From assembly GCA_030550275.1 (NCBI GenBank), contig JAUQPR010000009.1, positions 33,002-97,001 on the forward strand: a stretch of 64,000 nucleotides of DNA. The letters are read 5' to 3'. Shown piece by piece: positions 30,047-39,231 of this stretch. Below the pieces are notes generated by a model. It was not told the DNA's origin, did no database searches, and saw nothing but the letters and a program-made list of their open reading frames with translations. The position numbers and the translations under genes are program-made. This stretch comes from Bacteroidota bacterium. Its GTDB lineage: Bacteria > Bacteroidota > Ignavibacteria > Kapaibacteriales > HRBIN21. Each line of letters starts with the position of its first letter. Within the stretch, counting starts at the first letter, position 1.

Positions 30047-32017
30047 ATGCCGATTGCGCTGCATGAATTCGGCTTCCTCCGCAGCGCGGCTGTTTCCCCC
30101 GAACTCCGGATCGCCGATGTCTCCTTCAACGTTGCCCGCATCAGCGAAGCCCTGCACGCTGCTGCGCAGGAGCAGTGCGACCTTGTGGTCTTCCCGGAGC
30201 TCTGCCTGACGGGCTATTCGTGCGCGGATCTGTTCACCGAGACCGCCCTGCGCCGCGATGCCTGGCAAGGTTTGCAACGACTGTTGCCACTGACGGAGCA
30301 CTACGGACTCGTTGCCATCGTGGGGCTGCCCGTCGAGCTTGCTGGGCGCCTGTTCAACTGCGCTGCAGTGCTTGCAAATGGGCGCCTGTGCGGCATCATC
30401 CCCAAGAGCGTGCTTCCCTCCACCGGGGAGTTCTACGAACCGCGCTGGTTCACCTCTGGCAGCAACGCCCCAGCAGCGCAATTGGAATGGAATGGCAGCA
30501 CAGTGCCCTTCGGCACGGACCTGCTCTTCCGGCTGGAGGGGATCCCCGAGGCAGTGTTGGCCGTCGAGCTGTGCGAGGACCTCTGGGCTGCCGATCGCCC
30601 CAGCACGGCGCACGCGCTCGCCGGTGCAACGGTGCTTGCCAACCTCTCGGCCAGCAACGAGGTCTTGGGCAAAGCAGCGTATCGGCGGCTTCTGGTGCAG
30701 GCGCAATCAGGGGGCTGTATTGCTGCTTACGTCTACGCCTCCGCCGGCGTGTGGGAGTCCACCACTGACATGGTCTTCTCCGGTCACAGCCTGATTGCCG
30801 AAAACGGTACCATCCTTGCCGAGAGCCAGCGATTCCGGCTTGAGACCGAGCTCATCGTCGCCGACATTGACATCGAACGCCTCTGCAACGACCGGCTGCG
30901 CAGCCCCAGCTTTGCCCAGCAACGGGCACACCGTCCGTACCGCAGTATCTCCATCGCGCTGCGGGAGCGCTCGGTAGAGGACCTGCGGCGACCGCTTTCG
31001 GCGACTCCCTTTGTGCCGCAATCGCCTCAAGAGCAGGCGCAGCGCGCCGAGGAGATCTTCGCCATCCAAACCCGTGCGCTGGCGCGCCGTCTGCTCCACG
31101 TGGGCACGGGCACCGGGGTCGTCGTCGGCATCTCCGGTGGGCTGGACTCAACACTGGCCCTGCTGGTTGCCACTGCAACGATGGACCTGCTGGGATGGGA
31201 GCGCCGCCGTGTCCATGCCGTTTCGATGCCGGGACCGGGCTCGACCGAGCGCACCCAGCACAATGCCCAGCGCCTGGCACAGGAGCTGGGCGTGACGCTC
31301 CACGTCATCCCCATCACTGCTGCGCTTGCCCAGCATCTGCGCGACATCGGACACCCCGAAGAGCTGCACGACACAACGTACGAAAACGCCCAAGCACGCG
31401 AGCGAACGCAAATCCTGCTCGACCTTGCCAACCAGCTGCACGCCATCGCGCTGGGCACGGGCGACCTTTCTGAACTGGCGTTGGGATGGTGCACCTACGG
31501 CGGAGACCATCTCTCGATGTACGGCATCAACGCCGGCATCCCCAAGACGCTCGTGCGCTTCATCGTGCAGTGGTGCGCTGAGCATGTGTTTTCGGGCACA
31601 GTGTCGGAACTCCTGCGCGATATCTGCGCCACGCCTATCTCGCCCGAGCTGCTCCCGCCCACACCGGACGGGCAGATCCGCCAAGCGACCGAAGAGCTGC
31701 TGGGTCCCTTCGAGGTGCACGACTTCTTCCTCTTCCACGTGCTGCGCTACCACTATTCGCCGCGCAAGATCCTGCTTCTGGCGCGCCTTGCCTTTGGCGA
31801 ACGCTACAGCAGCGAGCAGCTCCTGGGCTGGCTCCAGCTCTTCTACGAGCGCTTCTTTGCCCACCAGTTCAAGCGCTCCTGCCTGCCCGATGGCCCCAAA
31901 GTTGGCACCGTTGCGCTCTCCCCGCGTGGGGACTGGCGCATGCCCAGCGATGCAACGTGCGCACTCTGGCTTGCCGAACTGGAGCAACTTCGGCGTGAGG
32001 CACACTCTACTGCTTGA
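30047..32017 (+). CDS. nadE: Glutamine-dependent NAD+ synthetase
   Basis: Makes NAD+ from deamido-NAD using ammonia released from glutamine. The 656-residue product has an N-terminal nitrilase-type glutaminase domain with the Glu/Lys/Cys triad in FPELCLTGYS, IPKSVLPSTGEFYEPRWF and AVELCEDLWAAD. The C-terminal synthetase domain has the PP-loop GVVVGISGGLDSTLALLVA, then TGDLSELALGWCTYGGDH. It starts 25 nt after tRNA-Pro and probably shares its promoter. The 11-nt overlap with the convergent permease gene is tail-to-tail. nadD is only 0.8 kb away on the other strand, so NAD synthesis is partly clustered here. Confidence 0.96.
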   Translation: MPIALHEFGFLRSAAVSPELRIADVSFNVARISEALHAAAQEQCDLVVFPELCLTGYSCADLFTETALRRDAWQGLQRLLPLTEHYGLVAIVGLPVELAGRLFNCAAVLANGRLCGIIPKSVLPSTGEFYEPRWFTSGSNAPAAQLEWNGSTVPFGTDLLFRLEGIPEAVLAVELCEDLWAADRPSTAHALAGATVLANLSASNEVLGKAAYRRLLVQAQSGGCIAAYVYASAGVWESTTDMVFSGHSLIAENGTILAESQRFRLETELIVADIDIERLCNDRLRSPSFAQQRAHRPYRSISIALRERSVEDLRRPLSATPFVPQSPQEQAQRAEEIFAIQTRALARRLLHVGTGTGVVVGISGGLDSTLALLVATATMDLLGWERRRVHAVSMPGPGSTERTQHNAQRLAQELGVTLHVIPITAALAQHLRDIGHPEELHDTTYENAQARERTQILLDLANQLHAIALGTGDLSELALGWCTYGGDHLSMYGINAGIPKTLVRFIVQWCAEHVFSGTVSELLRDICATPISPELLPPTPDGQIRQATEELLGPFEVHDFFLFHVLRYHYSPRKILLLARLAFGERYSSEQLLGWLQLFYERFFAHQFKRSCLPDGPKVGTVALSPRGDWRMPSDATCALWLAELEQLRREAHSTA

Positions 32018-32822
32018 GTGCCCCCGTAAGGAGCGCCCCCACAAGGTAGCGCCGGAACAGCACAAAGAGCACGATCACCGGCAGAGCAGCCAGCGCCGCC
32101 CCCGCCATGAGATGCCCCCAGTCCACCGTCTGCTTGCTGATGTAGAAGGTCAGCCCCACCGGGAGCGTGCGCAGCCGGTCTGAGTGCGTGAACAGGAAGG
32201 GGAACAGGAAGGCGTTCCAGTGCGTCAGGAAGCTCGTCACGCCCAACATCACCAGTGCCGGGCGCGCCAGGGGGAAGGCAATTCGGAAGAGCACCTGCCA
32301 GGGACCCGCTCCATCCAGCCGGGCGGCATCTTCGAGCTCGGTCGGAATCGCTGCAAAGTACTGCCGCAGCAGGAACACCCCCAGACCGCTCACCAGCCAG
32401 GGCACAATCAGCGCCCAGTACGTATCAATCCACCCCAGCGTGACCATCAGCCGGTAAAGCGGTAGCATCAGCACGTGTGCCGGAATGAGCAGCACTGCCA
32501 GCACCGAGGCTTCGATGAGAGCCTGCCCAAGGACCCGAAACCGCGCCAGCGCATATCCGCCGGCGAAGCTGAACAGGAGATTCCCCACGGTGATGCACCC
32601 GGCAACCAGGAAGGAGTTCGCCATATAGCGCCCGAAGGCATCGGCGGTGAGGATGTCCACGTAGTTTGCCAGCGTCGTCGGAGCCTGTAGCAGCGCCCAC
32701 AGTGTGGCGTATTGCTCCGGATAGGAGCGCAGCGACAGCAACAGCATCCACCCCAATGGGGCAAGCATGCTGCCCGCCACCAGCACCAACACGCTATGGA
32801 GCAGGATGCTGCGGAGCCGCAT
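32007..32822 (-). CDS. MalG-type carbohydrate ABC transporter permease (orphan)
   Basis: A 271-residue inner-membrane permease of the MalG/UgpE family with about six helices. The EAA loop is well kept (LEDAARLDGAGPWQVLFRI then PLARPAL), and the ending YLVGALLTGALKQ is the family's usual tail (normally GLTAGAVKG-like). In known importers MalG pairs with a MalF-type permease, a binding protein and an ATPase; none is next to it here. The ATG at 32822 (MRLRSILLHSVLVLVAG) lies 29 nt inside nadD, so it is translated from the nuoF-nadD transcript. The sugar is unknown. Confidence 0.9.
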   Translation of the reverse strand: MRLRSILLHSVLVLVAGSMLAPLGWMLLLSLRSYPEQYATLWALLQAPTTLANYVDILTADAFGRYMANSFLVAGCITVGNLLFSFAGGYALARFRVLGQALIEASVLAVLLIPAHVLMLPLYRLMVTLGWIDTYWALIVPWLVSGLGVFLLRQYFAAIPTELEDAARLDGAGPWQVLFRIAFPLARPALVMLGVTSFLTHWNAFLFPFLFTHSDRLRTLPVGLTFYISKQTVDWGHLMAGAALAALPVIVLFVLFRRYLVGALLTGALKQ

Positions 32823-33417
32823 AGAGGGAATGCGCCACGATGTACTCACGCACGCTCTCCGGCACCAGGTAGCGCACCGAGCGCCCCTGTCGTAGCCGGC
32901 GCCGAATCTCCGAAGAGGAGACCTCCAGCAGCGGTGTCTGCAGCAACTCCACCGATGCCCCATGCGCCCGAAGCTGCGCCAGCTCCTGCTCCACCGTGCG
33001 TTGGTCCACTGGAATCGGTCGCAGCGCCACGCAGAGCTGCGCCATCTGCACAATCTCCTCCCAGCGATGCCAGGCGCGGAACTCCAGAAGCTGGTCCATG
33101 CCCACCAGCAGCAGGAGCTGCGCATTCGGAAAGCGCTGTCGGAACTCGTGCACCGTCTCGACCGTGTACGATATCCCCCCACGCTGCAGCTCGCACGGCT
33201 CGATGCAGAAGCGCGGATTCCCCGCCAGCGCTCGCTCCAGCATCGCCAGCCGGTGCTCGGCAGGGGCTAATTCCTCCACCGCGCGCTTGAGCGGCGGAAG
33301 AAACGCCGGCACGAAATAGCACCGCTCCAACCCTTGCGCCTCGACGAAGTGCTCGGCAACGATCAAGTGCGCAATATGCACGGGGTTGAAGCTGCCACCG
33401 AAGATGCCAATCCGCAT
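32794..33417 (-). CDS. nadD: Nicotinate-nucleotide adenylyltransferase
   Basis: Adenylates nicotinate mononucleotide to deamido-NAD, the substrate of NadE. The 207-residue product has the nucleotidyltransferase start RIGIFGGSFNPVHIAHLIVAE in two adjoining parts, FVPAFLPPLKRAVEELAPAEHR, LLLLVGMDQLLEFRAWHRW and the C-terminal EVSSSEIRRRLRQGRSVRYL (ISST-like motif). It starts 3 nt after nuoF and overlaps the permease gene by 29 nt, so all three form one operon. Confidence 0.96.
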   Translation of the reverse strand: MRIGIFGGSFNPVHIAHLIVAEHFVEAQGLERCYFVPAFLPPLKRAVEELAPAEHRLAMLERALAGNPRFCIEPCELQRGGISYTVETVHEFRQRFPNAQLLLLVGMDQLLEFRAWHRWEEIVQMAQLCVALRPIPVDQRTVEQELAQLRAHGASVELLQTPLLEVSSSEIRRRLRQGRSVRYLVPESVREYIVAHSLYAAPQHPAP

Positions 33418-33420
33418 AGA

Positions 33421-34761
33421 TTACGCGGCGCCACTCTTGGCAGTGCCCAGCGGAACCGCACTGCGGCGCAATCCGTGGACGACATTGAGCGGAACGAAGC
33501 TGCGCTCGGGCTTGCAGCGGGCTTCAAACTCCTCGCGGAACTTCGTGACGAACCCGCGCACCGCCCATGCCGCTGCATCTCCGAGGGCGCAGATGGTGTT
33601 GCCCTCGATCTGGTTGCAGACCTCCACCAGCAGGTCCAGATCGCGCGTGGTAGCATCGCCGGCGAGCATCCGCGCAAGCACCTTCTCCAGCCAGCCACAG
33701 CCCTCACGGCAGGGCGTGCATTGACCGCAGGACTCGTGGTGGTAGAAGCGCGCAATGCGCCAGGTGACCCGCACAAGGTCCGTATCCTCATCCATCACGA
33801 TGATGCCCGCCGTGCCGATGTGCGTGCCCAGTGCCTTGAGTGATTCCTCATCCATCCGCACCCCCTCGATCTCGTCGCCCCGCAGCGGCGGCATCGAGCT
33901 GCCCCCAGGGATGACCGCCTTGACGCGCTTGCCCCCGGGAATGCCCCCTCCCCAGTCGAAGAGCAACTCCGTCAACAGCGTGCCGCTGGGCAGCTCGTAG
34001 ACCCCTGGACGGTTAATATGCCCACTGAGCCCATACAGCAGCGTTCCGGGATGCCCGGGAGCACCAATTCGGGCATACTCCGCTCCACCGATGCGGAAGA
34101 TCGCCGGCACCGCAGCAATGGTCTCCACGTTGTTGATCGTCGTCGGCATCCCCCAGAGCCCGCGCTGTGCCGGAAACGGCGGCTTGAAGCGCGGATAGCC
34201 CCGCTTGCCTTCGATGGACTCCATGAGTGCCGTCTCCTCGCCGCAGATGTACGCGCCCGCCCCCTTGTGCAGCACAATGTCCAGCCAGTACGATGTGCCA
34301 AACGTCTGCTGCATGCGCTCCCCGACGAGCCCGTGCTCGTACGCCTCGCGCAGCGCCCGCTCCATCAAGCCGTACCAGCGATGGTACTCGCCGCGGATGT
34401 AGATGAACGCCTTCGTAATCCCCATCGCGTAGCCAGCTATCAGGATGCCCTCGATGAGCTGGTGCGGATTGTACTCCAGCACCTGACGGTCCTTGAAGGA
34501 GCCGGGTTCGGACTCATCGGCATTGACCACAAGGTACTTCGGGCGGTCGTTCCCCTTGGGCATAAAGCTCCACTTGAGCCCAGTGGGGAAGCACGCCCCT
34601 CCGCGCCCGCGCAACCCCGAGCGCTTGACCTCTTCGATGACCTCCTCCGGAGTCATCTGCAATGCCCTTCGGAAGGCTTCGTACCCACCGTGCTGACGGT
34701 ACACCTCCAGCCGGTGGAGCTCAGGAATGTCGAGCAGGATGAGCTTCGGCGTCTGCACCAT
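33421..34761 (-). CDS. nuoF: NADH-quinone oxidoreductase subunit F (NuoF-type flavoprotein)
   Basis: A 446-residue NADH- and FMN-binding subunit with the N3 [4Fe-4S] cluster. Visible signatures are the glycine-rich GLRGRGGACFPTGLKWSF, NADESEPGSFKDRQVLE, GAGAYICGEETALMESIEG, and the cluster ligands in ESCGQCTPCREGCG plus the distant Cys in GNTICALGD. It normally sits beside nuoE and nuoG, but here it is alone between formyl-THF cyclo-ligase and nadD. The same fold occurs in hydrogenase and formate dehydrogenase flavoprotein subunits, so an alternative partner is possible. The ATG at 34761 is preferred over a GTG at 34776; a TATTTTTG octamer lies 26 nt upstream. Confidence 0.9.
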   Translation of the reverse strand: MVQTPKLILLDIPELHRLEVYRQHGGYEAFRRALQMTPEEVIEEVKRSGLRGRGGACFPTGLKWSFMPKGNDRPKYLVVNADESEPGSFKDRQVLEYNPHQLIEGILIAGYAMGITKAFIYIRGEYHRWYGLMERALREAYEHGLVGERMQQTFGTSYWLDIVLHKGAGAYICGEETALMESIEGKRGYPRFKPPFPAQRGLWGMPTTINNVETIAAVPAIFRIGGAEYARIGAPGHPGTLLYGLSGHINRPGVYELPSGTLLTELLFDWGGGIPGGKRVKAVIPGGSSMPPLRGDEIEGVRMDEESLKALGTHIGTAGIIVMDEDTDLVRVTWRIARFYHHESCGQCTPCREGCGWLEKVLARMLAGDATTRDLDLLVEVCNQIEGNTICALGDAAAWAVRGFVTKFREEFEARCKPERSFVPLNVVHGLRRSAVPLGTAKSGAA

Positions 34762-34787
34762 GGCTACCTCTCGCACAACTGCATTTG

Positions 34788-34795
34788 CAAAAATA
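34788..34795 (-). promoter_or_regulatory. Bacteroidetes-type -7 promoter element for nuoF-nadD
   Basis: Minus-strand TATTTTTG squeezed into the 39-nt gap between formyl-THF cyclo-ligase and nuoF, ending 26 nt before the nuoF ATG. It suggests the nuoF-nadD-permease group has its own promoter even though it lies downstream of the long engB-purE block. Confidence 0.62.
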
Positions 34796-34800
34796 GCCGC

Positions 34801-35385
34801 TCACGCGGCGTGCTCGAGCGGATACAGGACACCACATTCGGTCACCACAGCATCAAGGGCAACATCGTGCGGTTCAGAGGGGATCTCCGGCACGAATTGC
34901 ACAGAGAATGCCAGCCCAACGCGCCGTGCTGGGACGCTCCGCAGAAAGCCATCGTAGAAGCCGCGACCGTACCCCAGGCGGAAGAGTCGGCGGTCGTATC
35001 CCACCAGTGGCACAAGCACGACATCCTGCGGAGTCAACCCCAGCTGCTCCGCCGTCTGCAGCGCCTCATCGGGGACCTCCGGCTCGGGGATCCCCCATTG
35101 CCCAGGGCGATAGGTGCTCTCCAGGGTCACCCATGCGTGGAGGAGCTGCGCACCGCGCACGACCGGCACGGCAACGCGCTTACCCATCTCCAGAAGCCGC
35201 TGCCGCAGCAGTTCGGTGTGTACCTCGCCGCGCACCGAGCAGTACACGTGCACCGCACGGGCATCCTGCACCCAGGGATGCTGCAGGACCCACTGGGCAA
35301 TGCGCTCGGAATACCACCGCCGCAGCGGTTCGGGCAATGCTGCCCGCCGTTCGAGCACTATGCGCCGCAATTCGGCTTTGGTCAT
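34801..35385 (-). CDS. fau: 5-formyltetrahydrofolate cyclo-ligase
   Basis: Converts 5-formyl-THF to 5,10-methenyl-THF with ATP, returning stored folate to one-carbon metabolism. The 194-residue product has the N-terminal KAELRRIVLERRAAL helix, VHVYCSVRGEVHTELL, and the family signature VPLVGYDRRLFRLGYGRGFYDGFL with the phosphate-binding glycine loop. The ATG at 35385 (MTKAELRR) overlaps the EamA gene end by 4 nt. Confidence 0.93.
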   Translation of the reverse strand: MTKAELRRIVLERRAALPEPLRRWYSERIAQWVLQHPWVQDARAVHVYCSVRGEVHTELLRQRLLEMGKRVAVPVVRGAQLLHAWVTLESTYRPGQWGIPEPEVPDEALQTAEQLGLTPQDVVLVPLVGYDRRLFRLGYGRGFYDGFLRSVPARRVGLAFSVQFVPEIPSEPHDVALDAVVTECGVLYPLEHAA

Positions 35386-36287
35386 CGTCCCAGCCCCTTC
35401 TGCACGCGCGAGAATTCGGCCACACCAATCGAGGCAAGCAACAGCGCCGCACCGAGTAGCTCCCGCTGTGCCAGCAGTTCCCCAAGGAGTGCCCACGCCA
35501 GTACGCTCGCAAAGACAGGCTCCAGGGCGTAGATCAGCGCTGCTTTGACCGGCGTCGTATAGCGCTGCACATGCGTCTGTACCACCGTTGCCACCACCGA
35601 TGCCAGCACAGCCGTATACGCCAGTGCAACCCACAGGTGGGGATGCCCAAAATCCGGAGCAAACGCCAGCGCCTTCACCCCCATTGCCGTGCAGAGCAGA
35701 TGCGCTGCTCCGCCGACGGCTGCAGAGACGGCAAACTGCAGCGCCGTCAGGCGAAGCGTCCGCCCCAAGACCGGCGGAGAATGCCGCGTGAACTCATCCA
35801 GCAGCACCACGTACAGCGCCCAAAAGAGCGTGCTTACCATCGTCAACACATCGCCCACGTTCCATCCCTCCAAGCTCGGCGCGGTGAGGTACCATAGCCC
35901 GACAAGCGCAAGCCCCACCCCCGCCCACTGCCACAGCGTCGGTTGACGGCGCTGGATCGCCCACTGCATCACGGGGATGACCAGTAGGGTCGCCCCCGTG
36001 ATGAATGCCGATTTGGAAGCGCTCGTAAACAGTAGCCCAACGGTCTGCAGCACAAATCCCGCTGCAAAGCACAGTCCCAACACGCTGCCATAGCGCAGCT
36101 CCTCAGCCCGGAAGCGGTGGAAGGCGGAGCGCCACACCAGCAGCAGAATCCCCAGAGCAACCGTGAAGCGCATCCCCATGAAGAGAAACGGCGGCACCGC
36201 CTGAAGCGCCAGCTTCACCAGGGCGAACGTGCCACCCCACAGCGCCGTGACCCCTCCCAGCAGCAGCTCTGCCCGCCACCGAAGCAT
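35382..36287 (-). CDS. EamA/DMT-superfamily transporter
   Basis: A 301-residue, ten-helix inner-membrane carrier with two EamA repeats. The first begins LLLGGVTALWGGTFALVKLAL and includes SASKSAFITGATLLVIPV; the second starts at about residue 150 (GDVLTMVSTLFWALYVVLLDEF) and includes PVKAALIYALEPVFASVLAW. Family members export amino acids, nucleosides or other small metabolites; the substrate cannot be assigned. It lies between nth (12 nt gap) and formyl-THF cyclo-ligase (4 nt overlap). Confidence 0.9.
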   Translation of the reverse strand: MLRWRAELLLGGVTALWGGTFALVKLALQAVPPFLFMGMRFTVALGILLLVWRSAFHRFRAEELRYGSVLGLCFAAGFVLQTVGLLFTSASKSAFITGATLLVIPVMQWAIQRRQPTLWQWAGVGLALVGLWYLTAPSLEGWNVGDVLTMVSTLFWALYVVLLDEFTRHSPPVLGRTLRLTALQFAVSAAVGGAAHLLCTAMGVKALAFAPDFGHPHLWVALAYTAVLASVVATVVQTHVQRYTTPVKAALIYALEPVFASVLAWALLGELLAQRELLGAALLLASIGVAEFSRVQKGLGR

Positions 36288-36299
36288 TCCAGCTCGGCA

Positions 36300-36929
36300 T
36301 TACACCGTGCGCGAAGGGCACAGGTCCGCCAGCACGCAACGGGCGCACTTCGGCTTCCGGGCGTGGCAGACCGCACGCCCGTGCGCAATCATCAGGTGGG
36401 TGAAGCTCACCCACTGCTCGCGCGGGACCAGCTCCATGAGGCGCTGTTCGATGCGTTCGCGATTGCTCGTCTGCACAAATCCCAAGCGGTTGACTATCCG
36501 TGCCACGTGGGTATCCACGACAATCCCCTGCGGCGTGAAGAATTCGCCCAGCACCACGTTGGCGGTCTTGCGCCCGACCCCTGGCAGGCTCACCAGCTCC
36601 TCCAGCGTCTGCGGGACCTCGCCCCCGAAGCGCTCCAGCAGCGCTTGGCAGCATCCCCGAATCGCCCGCGCCTTCGCCTTGTAATAGCCCGTCGGGTAGA
36701 TATCGCGCTCGAGCTCCTCGATGGGAACCCGCAGGTAATCCTCCGGCGTGCGGTACTTGCGGAAGAGCTGCTCGGTGACCTGGTTGACACGCTCATCGGT
36801 GCACTGCGCCGAGAGGATCGTGGCAATGAGCAGCTCGAACGGCGAAGAAAAGCGCAGGCGAATCCGCGCCGTCGGATACGCCTGACGCAGCCGTTCCAGT
36901 ACCTCGCGCATGCGTTCCTGTTCGGTCAT
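36300..36929 (-). CDS. nth: Endonuclease III
   Basis: DNA glycosylase/AP lyase that removes oxidised pyrimidines. The 209-residue product has ATILSAQCTDERVNQVT, the helix-hairpin-helix with catalytic Lys (LVSLPGVGRKTANVVLGEFF), the catalytic Asp in IVVDTHVARIVNRLGF and the C-terminal [4Fe-4S] ligands spaced C-x6-C-x2-C-x5-C (CHARKPKCARCVLADLC). It overlaps the upstream glycosyltransferase by 4 nt. Confidence 0.96.
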   Translation of the reverse strand: MTEQERMREVLERLRQAYPTARIRLRFSSPFELLIATILSAQCTDERVNQVTEQLFRKYRTPEDYLRVPIEELERDIYPTGYYKAKARAIRGCCQALLERFGGEVPQTLEELVSLPGVGRKTANVVLGEFFTPQGIVVDTHVARIVNRLGFVQTSNRERIEQRLMELVPREQWVSFTHLMIAHGRAVCHARKPKCARCVLADLCPSRTV

Positions 36930-37585
36930 GGTGCAGCCTCAGTAAGGAGGAGACCTCTCTGCGTGCACAGGGAATCGGCAATGGTGCGGTCGTAGCAGTA
37001 GGTCGGAAAACTCACCCACGCAATGCAGACCCCCGCGCGGCACGCCTGTTCGTACCACGCAGCATCATCGGCGAAGGGCAGAGCCGGATAGGGGATGCGC
37101 CGGAAGAGCTCGTGGCGCACCACAAGAGTCCCTCCGATGACGCACTCTGCAAGATGGATGAGGCGCTGAGGATTGTGCCGGTCGGGCACGTACGGCGAGC
37201 CGAGGATGCGCACGCCTCCGTGCAGTACCTCGATGTACGGGTGCTGCTGGAGGAGCTCTGCCCGCAGCTGCAGGTGCTGGGGTAGGTATTCGTCGTCGGA
37301 GTCCAAAAACGTGACGAACTGCCCCCGTGCACGGGCAATGCCGTAGCGGCGTGCAGCGCCGGCGCCCTGGTGCACGGTTCTGTAGCAGCGCATCCGAGGG
37401 TCGTGGGTACAGAACCGCCGCAGGAGCTCCGCAGTGCCATCGGTGCTGCCATCATCCACGATGATGGCTTCCCAGTCTTGCCATTGCTGGCGCTGCAACG
37501 AGCTCAGCGCCCGCTCCAACAGGGGGGCTCGGTTGTAGGTTGCAACCACAACCGAGAAGAACGGCACCGTAGCGTTACGGCTCAT
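36926..37585 (-). CDS. Family 2 glycosyltransferase
   Basis: A 219-residue GT-A fold transferase with the canonical start [19 protein letters not shown], the nucleotide-binding [16 protein letters not shown] and the metal site [19 protein letters not shown]. It probably adds a sugar to a surface glycan, but donor and acceptor are unknown. The short C-terminal domain ([15 protein letters not shown]) has no membrane helix. The ATG at 37585 overlaps purE by 11 nt and the stop overlaps the nth start by 4 nt. It is an unexpected member of a repair/purine/translation gene run. Confidence 0.88.
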   Translation of the reverse strand: MSRNATVPFFSVVVATYNRAPLLERALSSLQRQQWQDWEAIIVDDGSTDGTAELLRRFCTHDPRMRCYRTVHQGAGAARRYGIARARGQFVTFLDSDDEYLPQHLQLRAELLQQHPYIEVLHGGVRILGSPYVPDRHNPQRLIHLAECVIGGTLVVRHELFRRIPYPALPFADDAAWYEQACRAGVCIAWVSFPTYCYDRTIADSLCTQRGLLLTEAAP

Positions 37586-38126
37586 CCCCTTCCCACGGTG
37601 GCGGCTCCTCCCAGCCCGGTGGCAGGACGATGGGGGTAAATTCGGGGTTGGCACGGTTGCTCTGCCGAACGGCCCTCTGCAACTGATTCCGGTACGCAAT
37701 GAGGCGCTCCAACAGCTCCGGACGCGATGTTGCCAAGATCTGCACCGCAAGCAAGCCGGCGTTCCGTGCTGCTCCGACTGCTACCGTGGCAACCGGGACT
37801 CCGTTGGGCATCTGCACAATTGAGAGTAGCGAATCCAACCCCTGCAGGTAGCGCGAGGGGATGGGCACCCCGATGACCGGCAGCGGCGAGAACGCCGCCA
37901 GCATCCCCGGCAGATGCGCTGCTCCCCCTGCCCCAGCGATGATGACCTTCAGCCCACGCCGGTGTGCCGTCCGACCGTACCACGCCATATCCCCCGGTGT
38001 ACGGTGTGCCGAGAGCACGCGCATCTCGTACGGCACGCCAAATTCGGCACAGACCGCCGCGGCTTCACGCATCACCGGCAGGTCCGACTCACTGCCCATC
38101 ACAATCCCCACCAACGGGACTTCCAT
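37575..38126 (-). CDS. purE: N5-carboxyaminoimidazole ribonucleotide mutase PurE
   Basis: Class I PurE, which converts N5-CAIR to CAIR in purine synthesis. The 183-residue product has [55 protein letters not shown] and [22 protein letters not shown], which are the active-site blocks. A proline- and glutamate-rich tail of about 20 residues follows. The ATG at 38126 is 14 nt after engB. purK is not in the window. Confidence 0.95.
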   Translation of the reverse strand: MEVPLVGIVMGSESDLPVMREAAAVCAEFGVPYEMRVLSAHRTPGDMAWYGRTAHRRGLKVIIAGAGGAAHLPGMLAAFSPLPVIGVPIPSRYLQGLDSLLSIVQMPNGVPVATVAVGAARNAGLLAVQILATSRPELLERLIAYRNQLQRAVRQSNRANPEFTPIVLPPGWEEPPPWEGDEP

Positions 38127-38140
38127 CGCCCCACTGTCCA

Positions 38141-38740
38141 CTATGCAACAGGTGCCATACAGTAGCGCCGGAGCACCGCCAACAGTTGCTCCCGCCCCAT
38201 ACCTGTCCGCGCCGATGTCGGCAGTATCTCGACCACAAAGGTGCACTGCGCCAACAACTGCTGAAGCTGGGCAACCCGCTCCTGCAGCTGCTGTCTGGAG
38301 AGCTTATCGCATTTGGTCAGCACCACAACAAACGGGCGCTGCCGCTGTTCGGCAAGCTCCATCACCGCCATGTCCCACGGGCTGGGGTCGTGGCGCGAAT
38401 CCACCAACACGCACAACAGACGTAACTGCTGCCGCTCTTCGATGTAGTACCGGATGAGGCGTGTCCATCGCTGCCGCTCCTGCCGCGAAACCGCTGCATA
38501 GCCCAGCCCTGGGAGGTCTACCCACACCCATCGGTCTTCGACCAGGTAGAAGTTGATCGTGCGCGTACAGCCCGGCGTTGAGCTAACGCGCGCCAGCCGG
38601 GGCTGCAGGAGCAGCCGGTTGAGGAGGGAGGACTTCCCCACATTGGAGCGCCCCACAAAGCCGATCTCGGGATACGGGGTCTGCGGGAACTGCTCTGCCG
38701 AGGCTGCGCTCAGCAGCAGTCGTGCCCGCAGCGGGGTCAT
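38141..38740 (-). CDS. engB: Ribosome biogenesis GTPase EngB (YsxC/YihA)
   Basis: Small GTPase needed for late 50S assembly. The 199-residue product has G1 [18 protein letters not shown]2 [12 protein letters not shown]3 DLPGLGYA and G4 LTKCDKLS, with the SAR-type G5 at PTSARTG. It starts 13 nt after rplQ, so it likely reads through from the ribosomal superoperon, a fitting place for a ribosome assembly factor. Confidence 0.96.
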   Translation of the reverse strand: MTPLRARLLLSAASAEQFPQTPYPEIGFVGRSNVGKSSLLNRLLLQPRLARVSSTPGCTRTINFYLVEDRWVWVDLPGLGYAAVSRQERQRWTRLIRYYIEERQQLRLLCVLVDSRHDPSPWDMAVMELAEQRQRPFVVVLTKCDKLSRQQLQERVAQLQQLLAQCTFVVEILPTSARTGMGREQLLAVLRRYCMAPVA

Positions 38741-38753
38741 TGCCGTTGGCGTC

Positions 38754-39221
38754 TTATGAGCTCTGCGCCTGTGCGTGCGTCTGCGAGGTCTCTTGACGGA
38801 TGGCGCCCTCCTGCATGCCCGCCCAGTCTACCAGTTCGATGAGCGCCATTCGGGCACCGTCACCCCGCCGATAGCCCAGCTTGACAATGCGGGTATAGCC
38901 ACCAGGGCGTTCCAACACCCGTACGGCTACTGCACCAAAGAGCTCCTGCAAGGCTGCCTTATCGCGGATGAAGCGTGCCACAAAGCGGCGCCGGTGCAGG
39001 TCAACGCTCCAGCCGCTGGGGAGCTGCCCACTCTGCTCGCGCAGCACCGCATGCTTTGCCTTCGTGATGAGGCGCTCCACAAAGGGGCGCAGCGCCTTTG
39101 CCTTCGCCTCTGTTGTGAGAATGCGCTTATGCCGGATGAGCGCCGTCGCCAGATTGCACAGCAACGCCTTGCGATGGCTGCGTGTGCGCCCAAGCTTCCA
39201 GAGTTTATCCCGATGGCGCAT
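38754..39221 (-). CDS. rplQ: 50S ribosomal protein L17
   Basis: Large-subunit protein near the tunnel exit. The 155-residue product begins [20 protein letters not shown] and contains [40 protein letters not shown] and LIELVD. It is longer than the E. coli protein, with an internal insertion around residues 60-85 and a Gln/Ser-rich tail. It follows rpoA by 10 nt and ends the alpha-operon part of the cluster. Confidence 0.96.
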   Translation of the reverse strand: MRHRDKLWKLGRTRSHRKALLCNLATALIRHKRILTTEAKAKALRPFVERLITKAKHAVLREQSGQLPSGWSVDLHRRRFVARFIRDKAALQELFGAVAVRVLERPGGYTRIVKLGYRRGDGARMALIELVDWAGMQEGAIRQETSQTHAQAQSS

Positions 39222-39231
39222 GGCTTCCTCC

